NCBI RefSeq assembly: GCF_003576645.1
Contig: NC_044922.1
Location: 1,171,904 to 1,235,903, forward strand
Direction: 5' to 3'
Length of the DNA: 64,000 bases
From: Ipomoea triloba
Lineage: Eukaryota > Streptophyta > Magnoliopsida > Solanales > Convolvulaceae
The notes under the pieces are model-generated. The model was not told the DNA's origin, did no database searches, and saw only the letters and a list, made by a program, of their open reading frames with translations. The position numbers were made by a program, and so were the translations under genes. Each line of letters begins with the position of its first letter. Position 1 is the stretch's first letter. Positions 23,100 through 35,890 of the stretch are shown here, in pieces.

Positions 23100-25301
23100 T
23101 GTTGAATTGTAGCTTCTAGAAGAGCCAATCGATGAATCTGTATTCTTTGTGTGTTTATCCCGGGCTTTAGGGCTTGGGGATTGGAGGGTTTTGCTTCTTT
23201 CTTGTCATTGAGATTTGAGAATGCAATGAGCTTCGTCTGGTTATGCGTAGGAGCTTAATTAAACGAGAAATCGCGGGAGTGTCACAGAATCTGATGGTGG
23301 GATATTGATCAACTATTATACTGTGAATCATATAATCGAATAATATACCTCCAGTATATAATTAACTTTTAAAATGTATTTTTAAAAAGTACATTATTTG
23401 AATACTGAAAGTTTAATACACAAATAATACACTTTTAGTTCTAAAAAAAATGTAATTTTTGTAATTATTTACACAAAAAAAAAAAAAGGCCTCACTTGTT
23501 TTTTTCTCAATGTTATTGCCTTACTTGTTACTTAAAATTTAATATTATACTAGTTCTCAATGTTATTGCCTTACTTGTTACTTAAAATTTAATATTATAC
23601 TAGTATTTTACTCATATGATGCAAGAAAAAAAATTATGTAAAATGTACATTTTTCATAATACCACCACATTTTTTTTAATTATCTTTGTTCTTGACTGTT
23701 AATTTAGATTTGATAAAAGAATGAGATTTAACCTTTTGTTTTGCTTTGCCTATGCAATATTTCGCATTAGACCCATTTTCTGTTTTAATGAGAAGAAAAA
23801 TTTAAAAGGTGTTCAGTTAAAAGGAAGAAATTAGAGAGAAAAGAAATTGTCACTTGCTAGAAAAAGAATAAGGTGAAAATAAAGTAAGAACACAAATTAC
23901 ATTGTTTGGTAGGAATAAATAGAATTATAGAGAATGAGAAGGAAAGAAGTGGTATAAAGATTAAAATATCCTTATGTAATAATAATAATAATAACAATAA
24001 TAACACCAAGAAAACTTTTGTCATTTCTTTTCTTTTTTCTTTTCCCATAACCATTGAATTGCAATATATGAGGTAACCATAAAATGAAATTCAACAAAAG
24101 GAGAGAATTACAAATTTCATTTAATCCAACATTGTAATTTACCTTGTCATGGAATAAAGTAAGAAATGAATTCCAACTAGATACAGTATTACTGTGTTCC
24201 ATAACTCTAGGTGCATAATACATGTTTGCTAAAATGTCCTCACAATAAAATGAATCCATGACAAGAAAAGATAAACAAGGCTGACCTTAGGACACATTTT
24301 TATCAGCTTTGCCCCGTGACCGATCTGTTCAAGTCTACATCATTCTTCATAGAAGGCAATGTACACTTTACATGACTTCAGCAAAAGGAAACCACAGGAG
24401 GTCAAGATTTGAGCTTTTTAAGATTATTCCGAGATACAAAACTTACATACATTGTACCTTGTGGGGTGAGGAATCCCCGCCCCTACCCCAGAAGAGACTC
24501 ATCTGGGGTAAAATCGGAAATATGAAAAACCAAAACATAGAGAGAAGCATGAAGCATGTTTTCATGAAGGGGGAAGGGGTAAACTACACCTGTTGCAAAC
24601 ATTATACATACATAGAAACAACAATAGTTCTCAGCAATCGCTAACCATCGGAGAGGTCATGTAAACAAAACTCTTGAAGATGACCTGCTCAGCAAACATC
24701 ACACACAACATAAGCATGCTCCCCGTGAAGCTTCGAACAGAAAGATATTGTAGTAAATGCTTAAGCCTGCAAAAGAAATATGCCAATGAGAAAGCAAAGT
24801 TGGCTCATCATGTTGTGAGTATTATTAAGAATATAAAAATTTTAAAAATCATAATCAATAAACAGATTCCACCAATGAAACTACATTTTGGCAAGTAAGT
24901 CAAAAGGATTGGTTGGCTCAGAAGATAACTCATGACAAAATATCAATGTCAATCATGTTTGGAAGGATATGGAAAGCAATCAGAAATTTCCAGTAACATA
25001 GTGTACTTTGAACTGAGGAGTCAAAACAATATCACATTGAGTGTATTTCACAAAAGAATTGGAAATCTGTATTTTGAATACTTCCCGGAAGAGCATCATT
25101 TGATTATTTCATGCTAAAGATGTTTCCATGACTGCAATCATTATAAATAAAATGATTGTAAATATTGATCAAGGCATACCATGATCTTAAAGGTCCAGGT
25201 AAAGAAGAAATGGCACTTTAAAGCAAGTTGAAGCCCAAACGATCATGCTCCACTGGGACTGTTGTGCTAGCCATTCGATTAAGCATATATAAATATAATA
25301 T
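23100..25301. other. RRM-gene upstream region and probable ARMC8 3' UTR; no gene
   Basis: From 23100 to about 23280 lies the leader/promoter of the RRM gene. A diverged hairpin-element relative (CTATTATACTGTGAATC ... AATAATATACCTCCAG) is at 23304-23470. From about 24300 to 25301, complex but frame-poor sequence is likely the 3' UTR of the ARMC8-like gene and its downstream flank. The short ORFs here are not convincing. Confidence 0.4.
23504..23603 (+). repeat. Perfect 50-bp tandem duplication
   Basis: The 50-base unit beginning TTCTCAATGTTATTGCC and ending TATTATACTAG is present twice, head to tail, apparently without mismatches, so the duplication is recent. Confidence 0.9.
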
Positions 25302-28300
25302 TCATGCTGAGCCATCACCAGAAGTCATTGATTGCCCAAGAGCTGTTCTTGCTCTAAGCTGCAATAAACAAAAAGTTAGACTAAAAAAAGACACTAATGA
25401 TAATCTACATGTAGTTTAGTTTCAGTCAATTTGTAAGTTGTAACTGACCTTCACATCCAAGCAGGGATCATTGACCATGTTCTTCAGTTGGGAAAGAACT
25501 CCTGAATTTCGTAGTTTCACAACCCGATGAAATGCTCCAGGACCACTTGGAAAAGTTAGATTTACTAAAGCCCAAACAGCAGCAGTGCGTAATTGGCTGT
25601 CATGACTCTGCAAGAACTTAAAGACCACTGAGTGGGTGTCATTAGACGAAGGTGGGAAAAGCTGGTGCATAACTGCTTCCTTGTGGAATTCATTTCCAGA
25701 TGCCACATTGCCAAGGACATACATACCCTGCATTGAACATACATATTTTTAGTATTGCCATCTGCCCAACCTTATCCCTATACTATGCATCAAGTCTCTG
25801 CTACCATATTATTGTCATATCACATATCTCCTATGCCCATGTTCGGCTACTTGCAAGAGAGACTAGTACCTAATTTAGTACAGTATGGGTGCCCATTGCA
25901 AACGGTAGTGTGGGTAGGAAATGTTAAAAAATGAAAAATCCAAATCAAGTGCAAAAAAGGAAAAGACTTGCCTGAATTAAAACTTCAGTTTTTAAAGCAC
26001 TTTGCAGTTGTCTCCCTACAGCATGTAGCAGAAGAGCATCCTCAACAAAGACATAATCAATGCAATCTATAGGCCCATCAACAAGATTGCGAACAAGAGC
26101 CAAAGCTTGCTCTTGAACACTGGCTTCAGAATCTGCAGTGTTAGAATAGTTTATTTTGAAACCAAGAGAATTTTTCACTAATATATCACCAGGATGACAA
26201 ACAATTTCAAACAGTTACCACAAATAAGACATCTTAACGTTGGTTGTGTGAGTTCCAATAGGATTTCTTCCTTGCACCTGCTGTTTACAAGGAATATCAG
26301 ATTCCTCAAAGCACACACTGCTTTTACCCTAATAGTTGAATCCATTGACCTTGAAAGTTGAACAAGCTGTTTCACACCTCCACATTGCATGAACATTGAC
26401 TTATTTGCTGTAAAGTCAACCACAACATTGCTAATGGCACCAAGGGCGGCAACCTAGAAAATGAAGAGTGAAAAGCAGCCCAAACTTAACAACAACAATA
26501 ATAAAAGACATGAAGAACCAACTAATCATGAATAATCTCATAAAATATGCAATGTCTATGATAACAATTCAGGGTAACAAACTTATTCATAATTTAAAAA
26601 ATCCAAATGTGTTAGAGGGATGTGCATGTGTGGATGCAGGACACTATGGCATGAGGATAAATAGCAAATATACAAATATAGAGATTGCCAATGCCATGAA
26701 CACAGCAACAAGCTAACAGTAGTGCCAAAATGTAAAAATAGTGATTAGGTAACCAACATGGAGAGAAATGAAAATACCTGTACAATGTCAGAGTCGTCAA
26801 ATAAAAGCTCAACCAAGGGGACTATTACAGTTTCTTTCATGAAACAACCTGCACTCAGGTTCTGAATAATACATTGTTAGCATAAAGCAGTACATTGTAG
26901 ACAAGATTCAACATAACATAACATATTACAAACCTTGACTGAACGAGAAACATTTTTCAGACAAATGCAAGCTGCAACACGAACTTCGGGACTCTTGCAG
27001 CTAAGGGCATCAGTCACAAGCTTCAAAGCCTGGAAGATAAAAAGGAGTAACAGATGTTTCTTAGGGCATATTTAATTCTGTGAAAGCTGTGGAAATGGAT
27101 GACTTTTCTGCTTCTGAAATCTAGTGACAAGCTTCATACAGAAATACCTTGTTTTTCACTTTTTCTTGCATCATACCCTCCCTTCATTATATTCAGCATA
27201 TTCCCACCAAAAACTTCTTACTATATCATCAAGTCAAATAGTATATAAGGATTTCGAATCAAGAGAAAAACTGATTAACATAGAAGAGATGGGAAATTCT
27301 TAAATAGTCGATGAGATTTTAAAACTTCCTTTCTTAGTGCCCCTAAAGGTTATTGCTTCTAACATTTCTTAGCACATAAAAAACTCCATCAGACCAGATG
27401 AGGTGGTTAAGGCTTTAAAATGCAAGAAAATATCTAATCTTCAAAGTAGTTATAATGATAAGAACTACAACAATATTTTGTACAATCACATCTTGCAATC
27501 TAAAACACATATGATTAAGGTGGTGTAGACTTACAGTTAAATTTGAAATAGATACAAAGGCCACAAGGGAAACCATGAAAACAACCTTCCATATATGTTC
27601 GTAAAACTCTTCATGTTAACTTAATTCAATTTTTCAAGACACAGCAGGATAAGATTGATCTTTTCCAAAGTCACGATTTATAATGCTTCCAAATTACTGG
27701 TTGAGCAAAATAATCATCTTAGATATAGCATTTCACAAAAACAGGAAACCGCTTAGATCAAGATTTCACCAATTTAATTCTCTCCCTTAAAGCACATAAT
27801 ATAGAATGAAGTAACCTTAATGTCAATAAAAATAATAGCATTATACTAAAGAATCAGACCTCTAATGATAGGAGCCGATCCTTACAGCATTCCAGCCTTG
27901 AACAGAGATCAGCTAATGCCTGCAATATTCCCTGTGATCTCCTTGGTTGCAGTGAACCCTTTTCCAGGTGTTTGCAAAGTCTATTAATAGCATTTGCTTC
28001 AAATGCTAATCTTTGTAGTTCCTCATTTTCTGAAAGTAAACTAGATAAAACAAAAGGAGCTTCATCCCCAACTTGACCAGAATCCTCAAGAAGTTCCAGT
28101 AATATTAATATCAATTTTCTTTTGATTTGTACATCCTGAAGATAAGAATGAGAAGTGTTTCTTATTGAAATCAAACATGTGCAGGCAAGCAGTTTTGTTC
28201 GAGAATTTTTATCCTTGGTTAACTCGATAACTGTACTCAAAGCTCTTCCACTTTCAGGTTCCATAAATTTCAAAATAACTTCAGGGTTTCCTTTTACAAT

Positions 28301-29285
28301 TGTGGCCAGGGCTTCTAGACTAGCATCCCTCTGAACTAGAGAGCCTCTAAGAAGACTAATAAGTTTCTTTGTAACTCCAGCATCACTCAATGCCTTCTGT
28401 TCTTCACATGTCTTGCAAGAATGGGAGATTATACTTGCACCAAGTCCAGAAACATTTTCATTCTCACTGCTCAATAACAAAAGTATAAATTCCACATTTT
28501 CCACTTGAATAAAATCATATTTTGGAGCCAGTCTTGACTGATAAATTAGCTTGAGTGACCGTGCACCAGCATCCACAACCTACAGAGTAATGGAGTAAAG
28601 AAGCAAAGATTTTAGAGCTAATAGAAGTCAACAATCATGTGCTCTTATTCCTCTTAATTAAAACAGAGATTTATGCATGAGACATCATTAGTGGAATTGT
28701 GTAGCATTCAATTGCATACCACCAAAAGAAAAAGGTAGGCAGCAATGGAACACAATAACACATCCAAATAAGTGAGCTCAATTTACTAAGGCAGAGCATA
28801 AGTTTACATAATTAGGATTTAATTTAATGTTAAGAGGGAACGTAACTACAAAATCACAATGAAGTAGTTAGAAGTGTTAAGCAAAATGAAGCAAAATGAA
28901 GGTGCAGAAATATCAGAATCACCTTGTCGTTGGAATGAGAAATTAGGCGGAGAAGGAGGGGAAAAGCTCCGGCCTCGAGAACCGCCTTAACTCCCGCATC
29001 AAAACCGCACGAAAAGCTCCCAATCGCAGCGGCGGACTGAATTACGAGCGAATCGTGGATTTCTCCGCCGACCTGAGCGGACGCGAGCGAGGAGAGAACC
29101 GAAACTACGGCGGGGACGGCGCCGAGCTTGAGGAACGAGAGCTTCTTAGTTCGATTCCCGATTATCTGGTTCTTAACCTCCCGGAGCGCCTTGAGCTGAA
29201 TCTCAGGGCTGGTGGAGCTCAGCCGTCCGATCAGGTCCTCGGTGCGGCTGTGATGATGCGGCGTCGGTGAGGCTGACGTCGGCAT
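25302..29285 (-). CDS. ARMC8: Armadillo-repeat protein, ARMC8/GID5 (Vid28) family (664 aa)
   Basis: Exons on the minus strand: 29285-28923, 28579-27860, 27029-26934, 26861-26778, 26453-26219, 26132-25972, 25727-25449, 25358-25302. Phases close to 664 residues. It starts MPTSASPTPHHHSRTEDLIG, continues with EIQLKALREVKNQIIGN, typical of ARMC8, and carries successive armadillo repeats (for example QVAALGAISNVVVDFTANKS, IRVKAVCALRNLIFLVN, EASVQEQALALVRNLVDG, QLRTAAVWALVNLTFPSG) and the conserved tail ALGQSMTSGDGSA. ARMC8 is the substrate-receptor scaffold of the CTLH/GID ubiquitin ligase. Intron 6 has a GC donor (CAG then GCAAGT). The length is normal for the plant family. Confidence 0.88.
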
Positions 29286-29527
29286 GGCGGTCGGGAGCGA
29301 ATCGAGGTGGAGTTCATGCGCCAATGAGAGGAGAAGGAATCGGAGGTTTCGATTTGATGAATTTTTGGAAATTGCGGGTTTTTGCTTCGAATCGGAGTCA
29401 CAGAAAGGTGGGCGGGCTGAACAGGGACGACCCGATTCCAATTTCGTCACCGCTCGGCTAGCTGCGTCACCTGCAAAATATATATACCACGTACCCAAAC
29501 TTTACGGAGCCAATAAATATATACACG

Positions 29528-29781
29528 CTCCCTCCCATTTTATGTGTCTGGTTCGGTTAATGAGGTTTGACTGAAGTTAGTTTTAATCCAATTTTTCATA
29601 ATATTAAGTTTAGTATTAATATACAAAATTTATATATTTAGAAACTACACTAAAAGTACTATTAAACACAAAAAATTAAATTTAAAAATAAATAAATAAT
29701 ACTAAAGAAAATAAACACAGAATAAAGTGTTGGTTTGACCAATGAATAGTAAGTAGGACAGGTAAAATGGGACAGAGGGAG
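29528..29781. mobile_element. Stowaway-like MITE, copy 2
   Basis: The ends CTCCCTCCCATTTTATG and TAAAATGGGACAGAGGGAG are inverted repeats, and the interior is strongly similar to 1049-1310, sharing for example TTTAATCCAATTTTTCATAA and TTGGTTTGACCAATGAATAG. It sits about 240 bp upstream of the ARMC8-like start codon. The TA duplication is not obvious on the left. Confidence 0.8.
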
Positions 29782-29904
29782 TATTGAGACGGTTGAAAGT
29801 TTCGGCACTATGTTTCATATTTATATTGGGAAAAAAATGTGAAATAAGCCTCTTAACTCGAATTAATAGTGTAATTAATTTTTTTAACCAAAATAAATTT
29901 CAAT

Positions 29905-29990
29905 ATCGCCTCCACTGAGAGACAAATCCACCCCTTTTATATGAGAGTGGGACCAGGTGTTACTCGACCACAAAGTCTTTGTGGAATAAT
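29905..29990 (-). mobile_element. SINE family 2 fragment
   Basis: Contains, reversed, the phrases CCACAAAGACTTTGTGGTCG and AACACCTGGTCCCAC followed by a B-box-like region ending in CAGTGGAGG, matching 10700-10872. Confidence 0.45.
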
Positions 29991-30305
29991 TAAGCTCTTA
30001 GTTAAAAAGCATAGTCTAAATCATTTAAACTTGTAAAAATGTCAAATTAAGTTTAATTATGATCTATTTAGATAGTTATTGTCGTTAGTTCTGGTTCAAA
30101 TCAATATTTATAACTGGAGAATCATCGACTTTATTATTTATTTATTTAAATAGTTTCAAAAAGATTTATATATTTTAAAGTTAACACATTAATCTCTAAT
30201 TAAATTTTATTATAAGACTGTGGTTGTATAATTTATTTTTATTATTATTACATTTTTTTATTAGAAAGTTGAATAAAAACGAACAATATATTCCTCAAAA
30301 TTTTA
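29991..30305. other. A+T-rich spacer
   Basis: Nothing recognisable between the SINE fragment and the Helitron. Confidence 0.4.
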
Positions 30306-31791
30306 TCTACTATACTAATAAAAGCCAAAGAGAATTAGGCGTAAAATGGGTAGAAAAAATGGCGGTAATCAAATGGATGGTTCAGATGAATTATTTAATC
30401 AAATGGATGGCTAAGATAATTTAGATTAATATTATTAATAGAGATTACCTAATTTAACCTTACTTTTATGATTATCCGTTAAGTTTTCCGTTAAATATTA
30501 TCTTCTCCGTTAATATTCCGGTAACTTTTAACTTACCCATTAATTTCTATAAGAAATATCTTAGGTTCGAACCTCATCTCAATCAAATTTGAGATAATTA
30601 AGATTCTCACTCTAATTACTCTTATTAAATTAAATAAATTTGTAGCTACCACAAAAATGATACATATGTATTTCTTTAATTTAGAATTATGTATCTACAA
30701 TACCTTTATTTGAAAAAATTATTCATTATCAAAAAACTAAATTAAATAAGAGAAATAATTTCATTAGTTATATTGTCTTTATTTTCTCTCATGCAAAGAT
30801 TCTTTACATTCAAATTTATCAATTGATATTCATTACATTGTCCATTATCTTATTTTTACAATATCTTGTAATTAAATATCAAAGTTATAGTACAAAATAA
30901 TGTTATATATTTATTTACCAAGTATTTTATTAATACTATGAATTTTTTTTAAAATAATTTGAAGCTAATTATATTAACTACTTGGGGATTGGTTGACAAA
31001 GATAGTACTCAAATAACCCAACAAATTGAAGCGGAATAGCTCTATTTTACTCTTATTGAATTAAATAAATTAGTAGTTACACCAAAAAATGATACATACG
31101 TATTTCTTTAATACCATGAAAAAAAATAAAAAAGAATAGTTTGAAATCAATCATATTAACTACTTGGGGATTTGTTGACAATGAAAGTACTTAAATAACC
31201 CATTACCCCGCAAATTGAAGTGAGAAACTACCTTTTAATATCTTTGGATATATAATATTTTAAAATTTCAAATTTTTATTAATTTATTTAATCTTTTTTT
31301 CTTAAACTAAGGATTTCTTTATCCACAATAACTCATTCAACAATAATAGTTGAACCAAATGAACCCCAAGCAGAACACCTAAAAGAAAGTCCATAACTCA
31401 TATATCATAATCTCGAACAAATAGTAAAGATAAAGACAATGACAATGTTACTCAAAAGAGAATTAAGAACACTTAGAAAAATTCAAATGAAAAGTAGTAT
31501 TTATTTAGACTATCATTTTTAGACCAAAAATTTAGACTATCGATTTTACAAGGTTGCAAACATTTATTTTAGTAATAATTATAATGAATTTTCTATATTA
31601 TCTTGGATTTATATACTTTGAGTTAGATATTTAAATAAAAAAATTCGACATTTAATTACCAATGAATAAACTTCTCCTATATAATGTTGCATTGATATAC
31701 TTTCAAATATTTATTTAAATATAAACATATACTTTCAAATATTTATTTAAATATAAACATTGAACATTAACCCTTGCGCGTATAAAACTAG
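30306..31791 (+). mobile_element. Non-autonomous Helitron (~1.49 kb)
   Basis: The 5' end TCTACTATACTAATAAAAG is the classic plant Helitron start, preceded by A (30305). The 3' end CCCTTGCGCGTATAAAACTAG ends in CTAG and is followed by T (31792), so the element sits between A and T as Helitrons do, with no target duplication. The CTTGCGCG stretch is a worn version of the G+C-rich hairpin near the 3' end. No Rep/helicase is encoded. Inside is a degenerate direct repeat (about 30945-31045 and 31135-31230) around TATTAACTACTTGGGGAT, and a 32-bp duplication near 31690-31755. Confidence 0.75.
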
Positions 31792-32295
31792 TTATCAAGA
31801 TAAAAATTGAGAAAATGTATTTTCTAATATTAACACGACAAATAAATAATGGGTCAAAATTTAAGAGCGGGAACATAGAATATACCCCACCCCACCATAA
31901 TATGTTGTCATTCCCATTAGTAGCCATAATAGGACTACTAACCATACAATGTTCAATGTTCCGACCAGGGGCTAGACCCCATACATGTTATGATGAAATG
32001 TGTAATGGTGCTTATTATACCCAACCACATAACAACTAGCATAGTGTTAAACTACATTATGCAAGTTCGACTCGAACTGAATCTGAATTAATACGGGAAA
32101 ATATGAGAAAAATAAAGAATTGTACAAATTGAAGTTTCTTTCTGTATAAATAATTCGCATACAAACCTGAACTTCCAAAGTATAAACAACTCCAACTATG
32201 TGCAAAAAGCATCATCCACTACATCTCTCCCCACTAAAACTCAACCTTTCAAGGCAAAGAATACAAAACTACTTGCCCATCTAAAGAAGCCATCA
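31792..32295. other. Spacer and probable DiT1 3' UTR
   Basis: No gene was seen. The last 200 bases before the DiT1 stop are probably its 3' UTR. Confidence 0.4.
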
Positions 32296-35013
32296 TCACC
32301 ACAACCCAATGGCTTTCCACCAAATCCCTCCAACTCCAAGCCAGATGATGAGATTAACCACAGAGACTAAGAACCCATACCCCCACCATTTGGCAAGGGG
32401 GACATAGTTCGCGCCATAAAACACAGGCGCCGATCCAATCCCATAGTGGGTGAGCCCGCCCATGATGTTCGAGAGGAACGACAGCACAAGGGCTCCCAAG
32501 TACGGGGGCGTGCCAAGAGCGCTAGCGACAGATAAGAATGCAGTGAACATCGCCCCAATGTGAGCAGCCCCGCTCGCAAAAAAGTAGTGGGAGTAGAAAT
32601 ATAGGAGAACCAGGATCCCGAACGATAGCTGCCATGACAGGCCTAATCCACCAACAACCTGAATCATTTTGCAGATGAATATATGAATAGATAAGTCAAT
32701 CATCAAATACTATTCTACTAATCTGCATAATTGAATTTGTTGGTCTTCATATCTTACAAAACTCATGTTAAGAGATCACTAAAGGTGCAAAAGAAAGCCA
32801 TAATCTAAACTAAACTTCATGACAGATAGAAGAATTGTTAACTATTGTCAACTAAGAAGGAAAAGCATTAAAAGCAAATTATCTTCATTTAAAATGACCA
32901 TAGCATAATAATAAGAATGAAGAAACAATGCAGAGAGAACAAACCTTGACAACAGTTTCGCTAAACCAGGAAATTAGGCCATACTTGTTTAGATAACCCG
33001 CCATGGCAATGAGCGCCGCAAACCAAGTCAGGGTATCCCAAGCAACTGCTTCAGATAAGCATTCCTTCCACGAGACTACTCCAGTCACCAGGAGGATAGT
33101 TAGCCCGAGAATTGCTGCAGTAACAGCGTCTATATTTAACACGCTGCCAAAAACCCAAAGACCCACCTGATAAAATGCAAAGACAACAAAACATGAAACA
33201 AAAGGCTTTGGACTGTTAGAGGGACATTTATAGAGAAATGCAGTACAAGATCACTACATTTTGGTTGAGATCAAGGGACAAATCCTCTGAATTCTTGAGC
33301 TTTCTTGCAATGTCCCATCATTTGACAAATCCCTATTTATGCATCTAACTGCATATTGGTTGAGAATGAAGTTTGAAACTTTTATGATTTGATGACATTT
33401 CATAAAGCTTTCATGTTATAACATTCCATCTCCTGCCAAACTAGGGGTGTATTCAAGTCCTACCAAATCAGTATAGTCAAACTCAAGCTTGACCAAATTC
33501 TAATTCTTTGAGCTGAGTACTAAGATATTCAAATTTAAATTGTCTGGGGCAACCTAACCAAGTTAGTCAAACTGTTAACTTGATAACCATAAAGTCGAGT
33601 TACTAGTCTTCTTAGTTTGAACTAGTCAACTTAATCATTAGGTTTGTTTATTGGTATTCTTAGTTTGAACTGTCAACTTAGGTTGATTTACCTTCTTGTG
33701 GCAATTTGCCAGTTAAGGCTACCATAAGGTCGGCTTATTGGATTTCTTAGTTTGAACTAGTCAAACTAGGCAGGTGAAAAGCCCATGCACATCATCTAAT
33801 AGTGGTTGCGGGTTTTGAGTAACTCAAACAAAATTCAACTTGCCTCGATACTCAAACTACTCGAGCTCGAGCTCAACAATAACCGAATTGAATTTGAACA
33901 TTTGTTGAATGGAATCCTACACCCTATGTCAAACATTGAGCCAAAAAAATTATTTACCGTAAGAAGCAGAGTTGCAGCCATTATGATCTCATTCAAAGAC
34001 ATTGGCCCCATCTTCTCCAATTTCTCTCTGGCAAGCTTAGGGGCATCAGGGCTACTCTTCACCGTTGGGGGATACACAATGTACAGCAGCAATGGCACCA
34101 CAAAGAGAGAAACTAGACCGGGAACAAAGGCCGCTTTGGCCCAATCCATCCACCCAATAGTCTGCCCTATCGTAGTGGCAGTCAAATTAGCGCTCAAAGG
34201 ATTTGCAGCCATGGCGGTCAAGAACATAGAGGACGAAATTACGGAAGTCTGAAAGCAAGTTAACATGAGCCACGCGCCCAATTTGTGCTCCGTCCCGTCG
34301 CCGGCGTTGCTCCCGCAAGCCGCGCAGAGCGATTTCACCAGCGGCAAGAAAATCCCGCCGGCGCGTGCGGACACGGAGGGGATCGCCGGCGCTAACAGGG
34401 CTTCGCTGAAGACTAAACTGTACCCTAGGCCGAGCGAGGAGCTCCCGAAGAGCGAGACGAACTGGTAGGCGATTCGGTTGCCCAGCCCGGTCTTGATAAA
34501 CCCGCGGGCGAAGAAGAACGCGAGCGCGATTAGCCAGGGGATGGGGTCGCCGAAAGCGGAAAACGCGGCGGCGAACGTGAGCGTCTTCGTGAGCACGCAC
34601 GCGCCGAGCCCCATCAGCGCCACCGCGCCGAGCGGCAGCGGCTGCGTGATGATCCCCACGATTGTGGCCAGGAAAATCGACAGTAACTGCCACGCGCTCC
34701 GCGAAACCCCGCCGGGCTGCGGGACGAACCAGAGAATCACGCCCGTCGCGATGGACGCCACGAGCGGCTTAATCGCGGCGCCTTCCCACGGCTGAGCCGG
34801 CGCCGCGCCGGGAGCCGCGGAAGCTCCGGAAGCCGAGGCCTTTACTATATGACGCAACCGCTTCACATTGTTTCTTTTATGGTTCTTAGTGATTAGGAGG
34901 TCGGTTTTTGTGAGGTTGAATTGGAGGGGGCGAGGGAAGGGGAGACGGTGGTTGGGAGAAATGAGTGGCCGGAAACGGGGGTTCACGGCGGAGGTGACGG
35001 CCAAAGACGCCAT
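32296..35013 (-). CDS. DIT1: Plastid 2-oxoglutarate/malate translocator (546 aa)
   Basis: Exons on the minus strand: 35013-33958, 33166-32945, 32658-32296. Phases close to 546 residues. Residues 1-60 are rich in Arg, Asn, Ser and Pro with few acids, a chloroplast transit peptide. From about residue 85 come many membrane helices with the DASS-family segments SRSAWQLLSIFLATIVGIIT, PIPWLIALAFFFARGFIKTG, KLGAWLMLTCFQTSVISSSM, WDTLTWFAALIAMAGYLNKY and GGLTHYGIGSAPVFYG. The closest known protein is DiT1 of the inner envelope, which exchanges stromal malate for cytosolic 2-oxoglutarate, supplying carbon skeletons for ammonia assimilation and photorespiration. Exon 1 is strikingly G+C-rich in the plastid-targeted part. 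Intron 1 carries a SINE. Confidence 0.93.
33545..33830 (+). mobile_element. SINE (family 1) in DiT1 intron 1, opposite to the gene
   Basis: GGGGCAACCTAACCAAGTTA begins the tRNA-like head, ATAACCATAAAGTCGAGTTA is a worn B box, and TAGTGGTTGCGGGTTTTGAG is the family 3' end. An internal segment around TCTTAGTTTGAACT is repeated three times. Confidence 0.55.
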
Positions 35014-35277
35014 CACGGCGATGGCAGTCCGGTGGAGTGGAGGTGAGTGGTTAAGGACAGAGCAATCCTACTATCCTAGTGAGTGATAGAGACTGAGTCA
35101 AATGATTGGAGAAAATAGAAGCTATGTTTGTTTGAGTGTTTGGTTCGAAAAAAGTTAGTATAAAAATAGAGTTTCACTACATGTATACATGAAAATAATA
35201 TAAACATTACTATATATCATAACTTGTGTACTAAAAATGTATAAGTGATATAGAAATAAATATACCGTATACTTGTC
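35014..35277 (-). promoter_or_regulatory. DiT1 upstream region
   Basis: Upstream of the DiT1 ATG there is a short leader and A+T-rich promoter DNA. No individual element stands out enough to name. Confidence 0.35.
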
Positions 35278-35890
35278 ATGATGAGGAATACATCTAATGA
35301 CAATAATACAAAGATCACTCCGCCTCGAATTCATACAACTCTGCAGCAGAGGAACACAGAATATAGGTCAAAGGAAAGCACCTCGAAACTGAATTCTCAT
35401 CAGGATAATGCACGACAGACCCATTTGGTAACTAAAGGATTATCAAGGGGTAGAGGTGGGTGTGGAGGGGCTCCAAGAAGAGCAATTGCAGAATGGAAAC
35501 ATACAGTAGTGCATGACTCTAACCGGGAAGCAGATCACAAGCACAGTTGTTCACCACTCTAATGATCAAGCCGAGTCATCATATATGTCCGAATTTGGGT
35601 ACAATTTTAAGGAAGATCTACCAGACATAGCCAGGATCTTCTCCAACCCTCCAAAACAACCAGATGAAGCCATGTTAGATGCGGATCGACTGGATGGCCA
35701 TAATGGCCCTGTGGCGAATAGCCACATGCGCTTCTGAGCGCGTTTTCGTTTTCTTTTTCTTGTTTGTTAAGTGTTAACCATGAATTACTTGGTATGGAAT
35801 TGTCATGGTGCTGTCTCAATTGAGGAATGTTGCCATCTCTAGGTAGTCTCTGTTGATTTTGTATAGGTGTCCCCCTTCCATTAGAAATAA
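35278..35890 (+). mobile_element. LINE fragment: end of ORF1 and start of ORF2
   Basis: Two broken frames (35278-35562 and 35513-35737) read like the hydrophilic tail of a plant LINE ORF1, with the basic SRGRGGCGGAPRRA and an acidic FGYNFKEDLPDIARIF end. About 45 bases later, ATG at 35779 opens MNYLVWNCHGA, the first residues of LINE endonuclease-reverse transcriptase ORF2 proteins. The copy stops within about 30 codons (stop near 35840). Truncation at both ends plus the frame change mark it as dead. Confidence 0.6.

Noticed and set aside
34187..34693. 168-codon Arg-rich frame in the DiT1 region
   Set aside because: Shadow of DiT1 exon 1 on the same strand; no recognisable domain.
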